In this document: positions 14,342-23,906 of the stretch, piece by piece | Layout: each line of letters starts with the position of its first letter | How positions within the stretch are numbered: position 1 is the stretch's first letter | Origin: Pseudomonadota bacterium | GTDB taxonomy: Bacteria; Pseudomonadota; Gammaproteobacteria; Steroidobacterales; Steroidobacteraceae | Reading direction: 5' to 3' | Assembly (NCBI GenBank): GCA_963204835.1 | Contig: CAUJHJ010000042.1 | Location: 1-63,505, forward strand | DNA length: 63,505 nt | The notes under the pieces: generated by a model | The model's database searches: none | What the model saw: the letters and a program-made list of their open reading frames with translations, nothing else | Told to the model about the DNA's origin: nothing | Translations under genes and position numbers: made by a program

Positions 14342-15505
14342 ATGAAGGGCCGCGTCGTCGCCGAGCTTGGCTCACTCGCGGCAGGCGAGTGGGACGCGCT
14401 GGTGCCGGCGGGCGAGCCGTTCATGCGCCACGCCTTCCTCGCGGGCCTCGAGCGAACGGGCTGCGTCGGTGCGCACACGGGCTGGGACGGCGCGCACCTG
14501 TTGCTCAGCGACCGCCGCGGCCTTGCCGCCGCCGTTCCCGCCTGGTTCAAGACGCATTCCTTCGGGGAGTTCGTGTTCGATTTCGCCTGGGCGCAGGCCT
14601 ACACGCGCAGCGGTCGCGAGTACTACCCGAAGCTCGTTGCCGCCGTCCCGTTCACGCCGGCCACGGGTCGCCGCCTGCTCGTGCGCCACGACCTGCCGCG
14701 CGCCGACATCCTGCCGCAACTGCTCGCCGGCATCGAGGCGCTGGCGCTGGAACGCGGCGCATCGTCCGTGCATGTGCTCTTTCCAGACGAAGCCGACATG
14801 GCGGCGCTCGCGGCGGCGGGCTGGCTGCCTCGCCGCGACTGCCAGTTTCACTGGCACAACCGCGGCTACACGTCGTTCGATCACTACCTCGCGGGCTTCA
14901 CCGCCGAGAAACGCAAGAAGGCCCGGCGCGAGCGGCGACGCGTCGCCGAGATGGGCATCGGATTCGAGACCTGGACGGGCGCCAGCATCGGGGACGAGCG
15001 GCTCGACGCCGTATACGCGCTGCATCGCGACACGTTCCTGCGCCACGGTCACGAGCCTTACCTGACACGCGCATTCTTCTCGCACGCGGCCCGCGAGTTC
15101 GGCGCGGCCTTTATCGTAAAGGCCGCCCTTTGGCGCGGGACGCTCGTCGCCTGCGCGGTTTACTTCCGCTCGGCCGACACGCTCTATGGCCGCTATTGGG
15201 GCGCGGCGGCCGACTTCCACAGCCTGCATTTCGAGACCTGTTATCACCAGGGCATCGAGTACTGCATCGAGGCGGGCCTCGCGCACTTCGAACCCGGCAC
15301 GCAGGGCGAGCACAAGATCGCCCGCGGCTTCGAGCCGACACTGACCCGATCCGCACATCTCATTTTCGATGCACCCTTTCGCGAGGCGATCGCAGCCTAT
15401 CTCGACCGGGAGGGCCGCTCGGTCGATGCCTACGCCGAGGCCGTCCGCGCGCATGTGCCATTCCGGGAGGCGCGCCGCCTCGCACGTGGGGACGGGCCCG
15501 GATGA
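14342..15505 (+). CDS. GNAT/FemAB-like acyltransferase-fold protein (COG3146 type)
   Basis: This 387-aa protein matches the family commonly found beside aat: FMRHAFLAGLERTGC near the start, then LVRHDLPRADILPQLLAGIE, then [20 protein letters not shown] and CYHQGIEYCIEAGLAHFEPG, with GEHKIARGFEPTLTRSAHL at the end. It has two GNAT-like halves like FemX-type aminoacyl transferases, which move amino acids from charged tRNA. It sits eight bases after trxB and overlaps aat by four bases. Because aat also uses aminoacyl-tRNA, a related chemistry is plausible, but the substrate of this family is not known. Confidence 0.8.
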   Translation: MKGRVVAELGSLAAGEWDALVPAGEPFMRHAFLAGLERTGCVGAHTGWDGAHLLLSDRRGLAAAVPAWFKTHSFGEFVFDFAWAQAYTRSGREYYPKLVAAVPFTPATGRRLLVRHDLPRADILPQLLAGIEALALERGASSVHVLFPDEADMAALAAAGWLPRRDCQFHWHNRGYTSFDHYLAGFTAEKRKKARRERRRVAEMGIGFETWTGASIGDERLDAVYALHRDTFLRHGHEPYLTRAFFSHAAREFGAAFIVKAALWRGTLVACAVYFRSADTLYGRYWGAAADFHSLHFETCYHQGIEYCIEAGLAHFEPGTQGEHKIARGFEPTLTRSAHLIFDAPFREAIAAYLDREGRSVDAYAEAVRAHVPFREARRLARGDGPG

Positions 15506-16191
15506 AGCGCATCACCTGGCTGTCCCCCGCCGACGCACCCGACTGGTTTCCCGACCCCGAGAGCGCGCTCGACGAGCCGCCCGGGCTGCTCGCCGCAGGT
15601 GGCGATCTCACCCCGACGCGCCTGCTCGCGGCCTACCGGCGCGGCATCTTCCCGTGGTACTCGCCCGGCCAGCCGGTGCTGTGGTGGTCGCCCGACCCGC
15701 GCGAAGTGCTGTTCCCCGGGGAATTCCGCTGCAGCCGCAGCCTCGACAAGGCGCTGCGCAACCGGGGCATCGACGTCGCCTTCGATGCCGACTTCGCCGC
15801 CACCATCGACGCCTGCGCCGCGCCGCGCGACGGCGGCGGCGGTACCTGGATCACGCCCGAGATGCGCGCCGCCTACCTCGCCCTGCACACGCTCGGCCTC
15901 GCGCACAGCATCGAGGCCCGGCGCGAAGGCGCTCTCGTCGGCGGTCTCTACGGCGTGGCGCTCGGCGGGGTGTTCTTCGGCGAATCGATGTTCTCGCGCG
16001 AGCGCGACGCCTCGAAGATCGCGCTTGCGACGCTGGTGGCTGGCTGCGAGGCCCGCGGCATCGGCCTGATCGACTGCCAGCTTGCCTCCCCGCACCTGCG
16101 CAGCCTCGGCAGCCGCCCCCTGAAGAGGCGGGACTTCACCGCCTGGCTCGAGCGCCTCGGCACCGGGGAAAACCCGCGGCACTGGACCTGA
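15502..16191 (+). CDS. aat: Leucyl/phenylalanyl-tRNA--protein transferase
   Basis: The protein is 229 aa. Hallmarks are [40 protein letters not shown], and the C-terminal [17 protein letters not shown] with [17 protein letters not shown]. It transfers Leu or Phe from tRNA to proteins with N-terminal Arg or Lys, making them targets for ClpS-ClpAP. The start at 15502 overlaps the preceding stop (ATGA). The clpA and clpS genes of the same pathway lie less than 3 kb away on the other strand. Confidence 0.97.
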   Translation: MKRITWLSPADAPDWFPDPESALDEPPGLLAAGGDLTPTRLLAAYRRGIFPWYSPGQPVLWWSPDPREVLFPGEFRCSRSLDKALRNRGIDVAFDADFAATIDACAAPRDGGGGTWITPEMRAAYLALHTLGLAHSIEARREGALVGGLYGVALGGVFFGESMFSRERDASKIALATLVAGCEARGIGLIDCQLASPHLRSLGSRPLKRRDFTAWLERLGTGENPRHWT

Positions 16192-16237
16192 CCGGCCTAT
16201 TTATGCAGAATCCGCGCGCCCTCGTCACGGAACCCGC

Positions 16238-16456
16238 ATGTCCAAAGAAGACGCCATCCAGATGGAAGGCGAAGTCGTCGAGACTTTGCCCAACACGACT
16301 TTCCGCGTGCAGCTCAAGAACGGCCACGTGGTCACCGCCCATATCTCCGGCAAGATGCGCAAGAATTACATCCGCATCCTCACCGGCGACCAGGTCACGG
16401 TCGAGCTGACGCCGTACGACCTGAGCAAGGGCCGCATCGTCTACCGCGGCCGCTGA
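16238..16456 (+). CDS. infA: Translation initiation factor IF-1
   Basis: The 72-aa protein is a complete S1/OB-fold IF-1: [20 protein letters not shown], then [40 protein letters not shown] and [11 protein letters not shown]. It binds the 30S A-site during initiation. The gap from aat is 46 bases and contains a TATTTA element near 16198-16203 that may be a weak -10. No intrinsic terminator is seen in the 21 bases between infA and the convergent clpA. Confidence 0.98.
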   Translation: MSKEDAIQMEGEVVETLPNTTFRVQLKNGHVVTAHISGKMRKNYIRILTGDQVTVELTPYDLSKGRIVYRGR

Positions 16457-16477
16457 TCGCCCGCGACGCGGTCCGGG

Positions 16478-18742
16478 CTACGCCGGCACCGCCTCCTCGT
16501 TCGGCTCGCACTCGAGCGCGAGCCCCTCGCCGCCGGCGGCGAGCGTCACCCGCACCTGCCCACCGTTCACGAGCTTGCCGAACAGCAGCTCCTCGGCGAG
16601 CGGCCGCTTGATGTGCTCCTGGATCACCCGCGCCATCGGCCGCGCACCCATCTTCGGGTCGTAACCCTTCTGCGCGATCCAGCGCCGCGCGCCGTCGTCG
16701 ATGGTGAGCAGCACGCGCTTCTGCTCGAGCTGCGCCTCGACCTCGACGAGCAACTTCTCGACGACGCGCTCGATGGTCGCGGCATCGAGCGGCGCGAACT
16801 GGATGATCGCATCGAGCCGGTTGCGGAACTCGGGTGAAAAGAGGCGCCGCACGGCCTCCATGCCGTCGCTCGCGTTGTCCTGCTGCGTGAAGCCGATCGA
16901 GGCGCGGCTCATTTCCTGCGCGCCGGCGTTGGTCGTCATCACGATCGTGACATGGCGGAAGTCGGCCTTGCGGCCGTTGTTGTCGGTCAGCGTGCCATGG
17001 TCCATCACCTGCAGCAGCAGGTTGAAGACGTCCGGGTGCGCCTTCTCGACCTCATCGAGCAGCAGCACGCAATGCGGGTGCTTCGCGATCGCCTCGGTGA
17101 GGAGGCCGCCCTGGTCGAAGCCGACATAGCCCGGCGGGGCGCCGATCAGGCGCGAGACGGTGTGGCGCTCCATGTACTCCGACATGTCGAAGCGGATGAA
17201 CTCGACGCCGAGCACGATCGCGAGCTGGCGCGTGACCTCGGTCTTGCCGACTCCGGTGGGACCCGCGAACAGGAAGCTGCCCGTCGGCTTGCGCTGGTCG
17301 CCGAGCCCTGAGCGGCCCATCTTGATCGCGGCGGCGAGCGAATCGATCGCCTTGTCCTGCCCGAAGATCACGAGCTTGAGGTTGCGCTCGAGGTTGCGCA
17401 GCACTTCGCGGTCGGTGGTCGAAACGTTCTTGGCCGGGATGCGTGCGATGCGCGCGACCACATCCTCGATGTGGCGCAATTCGACCGTCTCCTCGCGCTC
17501 GGCGGCCGGCTTCAGGCGCAGCCGCGCGCCCGCTTCGTCGACGACGTCGATCGCCTTGTCGGGCAGGTGGCGCTCGTTGATGTGGCGCGCGGCGAGTTCC
17601 GCCGCCGCGCGCAGCGCCTCGTCCGTGTACTTGACGGCGTGGTGCTCCTCGAAGCGCGCCTTGAGGCCCCGCAGGATGTCGATGGTCTCGGCGACGCTCG
17701 GCTCGACCACGTCGATCTTCTGGAAGCGTCGCGCGAGCGCGTGGTCTTTCTCGAAGATGCCGCGGAACTCCTGGTAGGTGGTCGAGCCGATGCAGCGGAT
17801 CTCGCCGTTCGTCAGCACCGGCTTGATCAGGTTCGACGCGTCCATCACGCCGCCCGATGCGGCGCCCGCGCCGATCACGGTGTGGATCTCGTCGATGAAG
17901 AGGATCGCACCCGGTTCCTTCTTCAGTTCGGTGATCACGGCCTTCAGGCGCTTCTCGAAGTCGCCGCGGTACTTGGTCCCGGCGATCAGCGCGCCCATGT
18001 CGAGGGCATGTATCGTGCTGCCCGCGAGGACCTCCGGCACCTTTTTCTCGACGATGAGCCGCGCGAGGCCCTCGGCGATGGCGGTCTTGCCGACGCCGGC
18101 TTCACCGACGTACAGCGGGTTGTTCTTGCGGCGGCGGCACAGGATCTCGATCGTGCGCTCGACTTCGAGCTGGCGGCCGATCAGCGGGTCGATGCGGCCG
18201 CTTTCGGCCTGGCGATTGAGGTTCGTCGTGTACTTCTCGAGCGCACCGCCGCCCTCGGCTTCGCGCTCGCCCTCGACGGTCTCGCCTTCCTTGCCGGCCT
18301 TCTCCTCCGCGATCTTCGAGAGCCCGTGCGACACATAGTTCACGACATCGAGCCGGTTCACGCCCTGCCGGTTCAGCAGGTACACGGCGTGGCTCTGCTT
18401 TTCACTGAAGATCGCAACCAGCACGTTGGCGACGCCGACCTCCTTCTTGCCGCTCGATTGCACGTGGAACACCGCGCGCTGCAGCACGCGCTGGAAGCCG
18501 AGCGTGGGCTGCACCTCGCGGTCATCGCCCTCGGGCAGCCGCGGGGTGGCCTCGGCGATATGCGTCTGCAACTCGGCCTTCAGCTTCTCGAGGTCCGCAC
18601 CGCAGGCGCGCAGCACCTCGCGCACCCGCGCGCTGTCGAGGATGCACAAGAGCAGGTGCTCGACCGTCAGGAATTCGTGGCGGGCATCGCGCGCCTCGCG
18701 AAAAGCCTCGTTCAGGCACATTTCAAGCTCGGACGACAGCAT
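16478..18742 (-). CDS. clpA: ATP-dependent Clp protease ATP-binding subunit ClpA
   Basis: The protein is 754 aa. An N-terminal double Clp repeat (about 1-140, HEFLTVEHLLLCILDSARVR) binds ClpS. Two AAA+ modules follow: D1 with YVGEAGVGKTAIAEGLARL, D2 with FLFAGPTGVGKTEVTRQLA and LLLDEVEKAHPDVFNLLLQV. ClpA unfolds substrates and feeds them to ClpP, which is not in this window. The start at 18742 shares one base with the clpS stop (TGATG). A longer frame upstream runs through clpS and is rejected. Confidence 0.97.
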   Translation of the reverse strand: MLSSELEMCLNEAFREARDARHEFLTVEHLLLCILDSARVREVLRACGADLEKLKAELQTHIAEATPRLPEGDDREVQPTLGFQRVLQRAVFHVQSSGKKEVGVANVLVAIFSEKQSHAVYLLNRQGVNRLDVVNYVSHGLSKIAEEKAGKEGETVEGEREAEGGGALEKYTTNLNRQAESGRIDPLIGRQLEVERTIEILCRRRKNNPLYVGEAGVGKTAIAEGLARLIVEKKVPEVLAGSTIHALDMGALIAGTKYRGDFEKRLKAVITELKKEPGAILFIDEIHTVIGAGAASGGVMDASNLIKPVLTNGEIRCIGSTTYQEFRGIFEKDHALARRFQKIDVVEPSVAETIDILRGLKARFEEHHAVKYTDEALRAAAELAARHINERHLPDKAIDVVDEAGARLRLKPAAEREETVELRHIEDVVARIARIPAKNVSTTDREVLRNLERNLKLVIFGQDKAIDSLAAAIKMGRSGLGDQRKPTGSFLFAGPTGVGKTEVTRQLAIVLGVEFIRFDMSEYMERHTVSRLIGAPPGYVGFDQGGLLTEAIAKHPHCVLLLDEVEKAHPDVFNLLLQVMDHGTLTDNNGRKADFRHVTIVMTTNAGAQEMSRASIGFTQQDNASDGMEAVRRLFSPEFRNRLDAIIQFAPLDAATIERVVEKLLVEVEAQLEQKRVLLTIDDGARRWIAQKGYDPKMGARPMARVIQEHIKRPLAEELLFGKLVNGGQVRVTLAAGGEGLALECEPNEEAVPA

Positions 18743-19062
18743 CAGGCCTCCTCCAGGGTGCACATCAGCGGGTGCTGGTTGTCGCGCGCGTAGGTCGTGA
18801 CCTGCGCGACCTTCGTCTCCGCGATCTCGTAGCTGAACACGCCGCACACGCCCTTGCCCTTCATGTGCACCTCGAGCATCACGCGGGTCGCCTGCGGCCG
18901 GTTCAGGCCGAAGAACTTCTCGAGCACGTCCACCACGAACTCCATCGGCGTGTAATCGTCGTTCAGCAATATGACCTGAAACAGCGGCGGTCGTTTCAGC
19001 TTCGGCGCCGCTTCTTCGACGACGACGCCATGGTCAGGTTGGATCGGCTCATTGCCCGGCAT
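18742..19062 (-). CDS. clpS: ClpAP adaptor ClpS (N-degron recognition)
   Basis: The protein is 106 aa. An unstructured tail (about 1-25) precedes the core [20 protein letters not shown], with the NDD and M positions that form the N-degron pocket, then [20 protein letters not shown]. It delivers proteins with N-terminal Leu, Phe, Tyr or Trp to ClpA. A -10 box TATAAA ends six bases before the ATG and TTGTGT lies 17 bases further upstream, so the mRNA probably starts at the ATG (leaderless). Translation is coupled to clpA. Confidence 0.96.
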   Translation of the reverse strand: MPGNEPIQPDHGVVVEEAAPKLKRPPLFQVILLNDDYTPMEFVVDVLEKFFGLNRPQATRVMLEVHMKGKGVCGVFSYEIAETKVAQVTTYARDNQHPLMCTLEEA

Positions 19063-19068
19063 CGACCT

Positions 19069-19097
19069 TTTATAGGGGTCGCCGAACGGCAACACAA
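19069..19097 (-). promoter_or_regulatory. clpS-clpA promoter, probably leaderless
   Basis: On the minus strand TTGTGT (19092-19097), a 17-base spacer and TATAAA (19069-19074) form a sigma-70-type promoter. Six bases (AGGTCG) separate the -10 box from the clpS ATG, so the predicted transcript start falls on or next to the A of the start codon. Confidence 0.65.
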
Positions 19098-19140
19098 GGA
19101 CCCCCGGCCAGGCCGCCCGAATTCTTGGCGAAACAGTCGC

Positions 19141-19170
19141 TTGTGAGCGCCATCGACAGCCCCGTATGAT
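19141..19170 (+). promoter_or_regulatory. gspC promoter, probably leaderless
   Basis: TTGTGA (19141-19146), an 18-base spacer and TATGAT (19165-19170) are followed by seven bases and then the ATG at 19178. The predicted start site coincides with that ATG. An in-frame ATG at 19166 lies inside the -10 box itself, which argues against using it as the gspC start. Confidence 0.55.
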
Positions 19171-19177
19171 TGGGCGG

Positions 19178-20164
19178 ATGACGACTTCCGTGCTGCAGGG
19201 CCTGCACTCGCCAGAAGCCTGGAAAGGGCTGCTGGCCGCTCGCGGACCCCAGCTCGCAACCTGGGGGCTCGGCATTGCGCTCGCGGTGCAGGTGGCCATT
19301 ACGGCGACCGGCCTCGCCGGCGCCGACCTCGCCGCTCCGGCCGCCAGCACCCCGCTGCAGGCACCGCGGCAGCTCGATCTCGCCGGCCTCGTCAATGCCC
19401 ACCTGTTCGGCGAAGCCGCAGTGGCCCCGAGCGGCGATGCCGTCAACGCGCCGCAAACGAGCCTGTCGCTCGTGCTGGCGGGCGTGATCGCCAATGCCGA
19501 TCCGTCCACCGGGATCGCCATCCTGGGCGAAAGCGCCGCGACCGCCAAGGTCGTGATGGTCGGCGAAGCGGTACCGGGCGGCGCAAAGCTGCATGCGGTC
19601 TATCCCGATCGGGTGGTGCTCGATCGGGGCGGTGCGCTCGAGTCGCTGCCGCTGCCCCAGCAGAAGGCCCTCGCCTCGGCCGCACCGGCACCGGCCTTGC
19701 CGGCGCAGATGCCCAAGGCGGCGGACATCCAGATCCTCGACCGCATGCAGAAGCTGATCGAGCGCGACCCCGGCGTCATCGGCGACGTGATGCGCCCGCA
19801 GCCCGTGTTCGCCGAGGGCAAGCAGCGCGGCTATCGCGTTTACCCAGGGCGCAACCGGGCCGCCTTCTCGCGCCTTGGCCTGCGCCCCGGCGACCTCGTC
19901 ACGGCGATCAACGGCACGCCGCTCGACGACCCGGCGCGCGGCCAGGAAATCTTCCGCACGCTCGGCAGCTCGGCCGAGGCGCGCGTGACCGTGATGCGCA
20001 GCGGTCGGCAGCAGGAACTCACCCTGAACATGGCGCAGGTGGCCAACGAAGCCGAGCAACTTGCCGCGCCCGCCGCGCCCGACCCTGCCGCGGAGGCGTT
20101 GGGTGGCGGTGAAGCGGGGGCCGACCAGCCGGTCGAGACACCGAAGGACGAGCGCGGTGACTGA
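19178..20164 (+). CDS. gspC: Type II secretion system protein GspC
   Basis: The protein is 328 aa. A single N-terminal membrane segment (about 28-48, [20 protein letters not shown]) is followed by the periplasmic homology region ([32 protein letters not shown]) and a C-terminal PDZ-like domain ([20 protein letters not shown]). GspC links the inner-membrane platform to the secretin GspD. It opens the gspC-D-E-F run. Start chosen at 19178 because the earlier ATG at 19166 overlaps the predicted -10 box; the difference is only four residues. Confidence 0.92.
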   Translation: MTTSVLQGLHSPEAWKGLLAARGPQLATWGLGIALAVQVAITATGLAGADLAAPAASTPLQAPRQLDLAGLVNAHLFGEAAVAPSGDAVNAPQTSLSLVLAGVIANADPSTGIAILGESAATAKVVMVGEAVPGGAKLHAVYPDRVVLDRGGALESLPLPQQKALASAAPAPALPAQMPKAADIQILDRMQKLIERDPGVIGDVMRPQPVFAEGKQRGYRVYPGRNRAAFSRLGLRPGDLVTAINGTPLDDPARGQEIFRTLGSSAEARVTVMRSGRQQELTLNMAQVANEAEQLAAPAAPDPAAEALGGGEAGADQPVETPKDERGD

Positions 20165-20186
20165 GCGCAGTGGAGAGCACGCGGAC

Positions 20187-22310
20187 ATGAACAAGAACGA
20201 ACGACGGAAAACTGCTGCGCGCCTCGGCCGCCTGCGCCTCGCCGCCTGCGGCGCGCTGCTGGCAATCGCCTCGATCGCGGCCGCGCAACAGCCGCCGGCG
20301 GCGCGCATCACCCCGAACTTCAAGGACGCCGACATCACCCAGATCATCGAGGCGGTGAGCGCGGCGACCGGCAAGAACTTCATCGTCGACCCGCGCGTAG
20401 GCCGCCAGCAGGTGACCATGCTGTCGAGCACGCCGATGACGCCCGACGCCTTCTACCAGGCATTCCTGTCGATCCTGCAGGTCTACGGGTTCGTCGCCGT
20501 GCAGACCGGCGACATCATCAAGATCATCCCGGACGCGAACGCGCGCCAGTTCCCTTCGGTCGACCTGCCGGACCGCGTGAGCTCCACCTCCGACGAGATC
20601 GTGACGCAGGTGATCGCGGTCAGGAATGTCAGCGCCGCGCAGCTCGTGCCGATCCTGCGGCCGCTGATCCCGCAGTACGGCCATCTTGCGGCCTACCCTG
20701 CCTCGAACATGCTGATCATCTCGGATCGCGCCAACAACGTGAACCGCATCGTGCGCATCATCCGGCGCATCGACCAGGGCGGCGACGCCGAGATCGAAGT
20801 GATCCCGATGCAGAACGCTTCGGCCGCCGAAGTGGTGCGCGTCGTCGGCCAGCTGGTGCAGGGCGCGGCGGCGGCCGAAGGTGGCGGCGCGAACATCAAG
20901 CTGGTCGCGGACGATCGCACCAACAGCATCCTGCTGAGCGGCGAGCAGGCCGCGCGCCTGCGCGTAAAGGCGCTGATCGCGCACCTCGACACGCCGCTCG
21001 AGTCCGGCGGCGATACGCAGGTGCGCTACCTGCGTTACTCCGACGCCGAGAAGATCGCCGCCAAGCTGAAGGAGCAGGCCACCGGTGTCGCCGCGGCGGC
21101 GCCAGGCGGTGCGGGCGCGGCCGCCGCCGGCCCCGCCGCGCAGGCCGAGCGGGGCACGACGATCTGGGCCGACCCCGAGAACAACGCACTCGTGATCACG
21201 GCGCCGCCGAAGACCATGCGCAACCTCATGGCGATCGTCGACAAGCTCGACATCCGCCGCGCGCAGGTGCTGGTGCAGGCCGTGATCGTCGAAGTACGCG
21301 CCGACAAGACCGCGGAGCTCGGCATCAACTGGGCCGTCGACGGCTCGAATGACAATTTCCTGGTCGGCAGCTTCGTGCAGCCTATCGCGGGCGGCAGCAT
21401 CGTCGACATCATCCGCGGCATCGACGATCCGACCAGCATCAACCCCAGTGCCATCCTCGGCACGACCATCGGCGGTGGCCGGGTCAAGGACACTGGCACC
21501 AACTGGGCCGCCGTGCTGCGCGCGATCCGCAATGACGCCGACACCAACGTCGTCGCGACCCCGACCATCGTCACGCTCGACAACCAGGAAGCGCAGATCA
21601 AGGTGGCGCAGGAAGTGCCGTTCATCACCGGCCAGTACACCAACACCGGCAGCGGCGGCAACAACGGCTCGGTGAACCCCTTCCAGACCATCCAGCGCGA
21701 GGAAGTGGGCACCATCCTCAAGATCACGCCGCAGATCAACGAGGGCGATTCCGTCATCCTCAAGATCGAGCAGGAGGCGTCGAGCCTCTCGACGAGCACG
21801 GCGAGCTCTGTCGACCTGATCACCAACAAGCGCGTCATCAATACCAGCCTGCTGGTCGAGGACGGCGGGACGATCGTGCTGGGCGGCCTCATACAGGAGG
21901 AGGATCGCCGGGGTGAACAGCGCGTGCCGCTGCTCGGCCGCATTCCCCTCATCGGCGAGTTCTTCAAGGTTCGGCAGGCCTCGAAGATCAAGACCAACCT
22001 GATGGTCTTCATCCAGCCGAAAATCCTGCGCGACGGCGTGCAGGCGTCCTTCGAGACGAACTCGAAATACAATTTCATGCGCGACGAGCAGCGCAAGCTC
22101 GGGCCGCGATTCGAGATGCTGCCGCTGCTGCCGGGCCAAAAGAAGTCGGTGCTGCCGCCCTTGCCCGAGGCCGCGCCGCCACCGGCCACGGCACCACAGC
22201 CCACGCCGCGTGACGAAGCAGCGCCGGCCGATGCGCCGCCCGCCACGCCAACCGATGCGCCGGCGGCGGCTTCGCCCGCCGCGACGCAGCCGCCGCCGGA
22301 GTCGCAATGA
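20187..22310 (+). CDS. gspD: Type II secretion system secretin GspD
   Basis: This 707-aa secretin begins with a signal peptide (about 1-35, LRLAACGALLAIASIAAAQQ), then N0 (ITPNFKDADITQIIEAVSAA) and N1-N3 repeats such as VIAVRNVSAAQLVPILRPLI. The secretin core contains VATPTIVTLDNQEAQIKVAQ, the VPFITGQYTNTG gate region and GGTIVLGGLIQEEDRRGEQR. A Pro/Ala-rich tail closes the protein. It forms the outer-membrane pore for folded exoproteins. GGAG upstream of the ATG at 20187 is the likely ribosome binding site; the stop overlaps gspE by four bases. Confidence 0.96.
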   Translation: MNKNERRKTAARLGRLRLAACGALLAIASIAAAQQPPAARITPNFKDADITQIIEAVSAATGKNFIVDPRVGRQQVTMLSSTPMTPDAFYQAFLSILQVYGFVAVQTGDIIKIIPDANARQFPSVDLPDRVSSTSDEIVTQVIAVRNVSAAQLVPILRPLIPQYGHLAAYPASNMLIISDRANNVNRIVRIIRRIDQGGDAEIEVIPMQNASAAEVVRVVGQLVQGAAAAEGGGANIKLVADDRTNSILLSGEQAARLRVKALIAHLDTPLESGGDTQVRYLRYSDAEKIAAKLKEQATGVAAAAPGGAGAAAAGPAAQAERGTTIWADPENNALVITAPPKTMRNLMAIVDKLDIRRAQVLVQAVIVEVRADKTAELGINWAVDGSNDNFLVGSFVQPIAGGSIVDIIRGIDDPTSINPSAILGTTIGGGRVKDTGTNWAAVLRAIRNDADTNVVATPTIVTLDNQEAQIKVAQEVPFITGQYTNTGSGGNNGSVNPFQTIQREEVGTILKITPQINEGDSVILKIEQEASSLSTSTASSVDLITNKRVINTSLLVEDGGTIVLGGLIQEEDRRGEQRVPLLGRIPLIGEFFKVRQASKIKTNLMVFIQPKILRDGVQASFETNSKYNFMRDEQRKLGPRFEMLPLLPGQKKSVLPPLPEAAPPPATAPQPTPRDEAAPADAPPATPTDAPAAASPAATQPPPESQ

Positions 22311-23806
22311 TGGACGCCGCTGCGGCGGGAGGCCTCGCGCGCCCTGCCGATCGCCGGCTGTCGTTCGCCTTCGCCAAGCGCCACGGCGTGCTCGTGCGGC
22401 ACACCACCGACGGCGTCGCGCTCTGCGCCCATCGCAACGACGTGACGCCGCTCGCCATCGCGGAGGTCCGCCGCCACCTGCGCATGCCGATCCGCCTCGC
22501 GAAAGTGAGCGACGAGGAGTTCGACACGCTGCTGCGCCTCGCTTATGAGGCAGGCTCCGACGCCATGCAGGCGGCCGAGGGCCTCGACGGCACCGTCGAT
22601 CTCGCCCACCTCGCGCTCGACCTGCCCGAGCAGGCCGACCTCCTCGAAAGCGACGACGACGCGCCGATCATCCGCCTGATCAACGCCCTCCTCACCCAGG
22701 CCGTGAAGGAAAACGCGTCGGACATCCACATCGAGCCCTTCGAGAACCGGCTCGTGATCCGCTTCCGCGTCGACGGCGTGCTGCGCGAGGTGCTGCAGTC
22801 CCGCCGCGCGGTCGCGCCGCTCGTCGTCTCGCGCATCAAGGTCATGTCGAAGCTCGACATCGCCGAAAAGCGCCTCCCGCAGGACGGCCGCATCTCGCTG
22901 CGCATCGCCGGGCGCGCGGTCGACGTGCGCGTGTCCACGATCCCTTCCGGCCATGGCGAGCGCGTGGTGCTGCGTATCCTCGACAAGCAGGCGGGCCGGC
23001 TCAACCTCGACTCGCTCGGCATGGACCCGGCGACGCAGTCACTGATGGACGAGCTGATCCACAAGCCGCACGGCATCCTGCTCGTTACCGGCCCCACCGG
23101 CTCCGGCAAGACGACGACGCTCTATGCCGCACTCGAGCGCCTGAACGACAACACGCGCAACATCATGACGGTCGAGGACCCGATCGAGTACTACATCGAC
23201 GGCATCGGCCAGACGCAGGTCAACACCAAAGTCGAGATGACCTTCGCGCGCGGCCTGCGCGCGATCCTGCGCCAGGACCCCGACGTGGTGCTGGTCGGCG
23301 AGATCCGCGACCTCGAGACCGCGCAGATCGCCGTGCAGGCGAGCCTCACGGGCCACCTCGTGCTCTCGACCCTGCACACCAACACCGCCGCGGGTGCGGT
23401 CACGCGCCTGCGCGACATGGGCATCGAGCCGTTCCTGCTGTCCTCGAGCCTCATCGGCGTCGTCGCGCAGCGCCTCGTGCGCGTGCTGAACCCCGAGACG
23501 AAGCAGCCGTTCCAGGCGGGCGAATACGAGCGGCGGCTGCTGAACCTCGGCCCGGCCGACGACGCGCCGGTGCTCTACCGGCCGAGCAGCGAGCTCGGCA
23601 TGGGCTACCGGGGACGCAGCGGCATCTACGAGATGATCATGGTCGACGACCAGATGCGCACCATGATCCACGACGGCGTCGCCGAGCACGAACTCGAGCG
23701 CTACGCCCGCACGATGACGCCCTCGATCCGCGACGACGGCCGCAACCGCGTACTCAAGGGCGAGACGACCCTGGAAGAAGTGCTCAGGGTGACGCGTGAG
23801 GACTAG
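22307..23806 (+). CDS. gspE: Type II secretion ATPase GspE, without the zinc tetracysteine motif
   Basis: The protein is 499 aa. N1 domain residues of about 1-130 precede the motor with Walker A LLVTGPTGSGKTTTLYAALE, the Asp box DPIEYYIDGIGQTQVN, Walker B RQDPDVVLVGEIRDLETAQI and the His box LVLSTLHTNTAAGAVTRLRD. It powers pseudopilus assembly from the cytoplasmic face. GspE proteins usually carry a zinc-binding CxxC...CxxC loop before GYRGRSGIYEM; here that stretch (LNPETKQPFQAGEYERRLL onward) has no cysteine. The Met-Met start overlaps the gspD stop. Confidence 0.95.
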   Translation: MMDAAAAGGLARPADRRLSFAFAKRHGVLVRHTTDGVALCAHRNDVTPLAIAEVRRHLRMPIRLAKVSDEEFDTLLRLAYEAGSDAMQAAEGLDGTVDLAHLALDLPEQADLLESDDDAPIIRLINALLTQAVKENASDIHIEPFENRLVIRFRVDGVLREVLQSRRAVAPLVVSRIKVMSKLDIAEKRLPQDGRISLRIAGRAVDVRVSTIPSGHGERVVLRILDKQAGRLNLDSLGMDPATQSLMDELIHKPHGILLVTGPTGSGKTTTLYAALERLNDNTRNIMTVEDPIEYYIDGIGQTQVNTKVEMTFARGLRAILRQDPDVVLVGEIRDLETAQIAVQASLTGHLVLSTLHTNTAAGAVTRLRDMGIEPFLLSSSLIGVVAQRLVRVLNPETKQPFQAGEYERRLLNLGPADDAPVLYRPSSELGMGYRGRSGIYEMIMVDDQMRTMIHDGVAEHELERYARTMTPSIRDDGRNRVLKGETTLEEVLRVTRED

Positions 23807-23897
23807 CGAGCAGCTGACAGCGAACAGCGGGCAGCCAGAGAAGACAGCACGTAGCCTGTGCTTCTGGCTGTCAGCTGCCGGCTGCTCGCTGTTTGCC
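23807..23897. repeat. REP/MITE-like imperfect palindrome between gspE and gspF
   Basis: Almost the whole 100-base gap between gspE and gspF is an imperfect inverted repeat. The left arm starts GCGAGCAGCTGACAGC and the right arm ends GCCGGCTGCTCGCTGTTTGC; the centre is AGCAC-GTAGCCT-GTGCT at 23846-23862. The arms are made of CAG-rich units such as CAGCGGGCAGCCAGA (23825-23839), which recurs exactly inside imuB at 44168-44182 on the other strand. It should fold into a long hairpin in the gsp transcript and could stabilise or attenuate the mRNA. Confidence 0.75.
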
Positions 23898-23906
23898 TGA
23901 CTCCGG

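Noticed and set aside
18743-19548. Longer clpS frame starting at 19548
   Set aside because: The extra N-terminus crosses the promoter and the start of gspC on the other strand; ClpS family length and the -10 box support the ATG at 19062.
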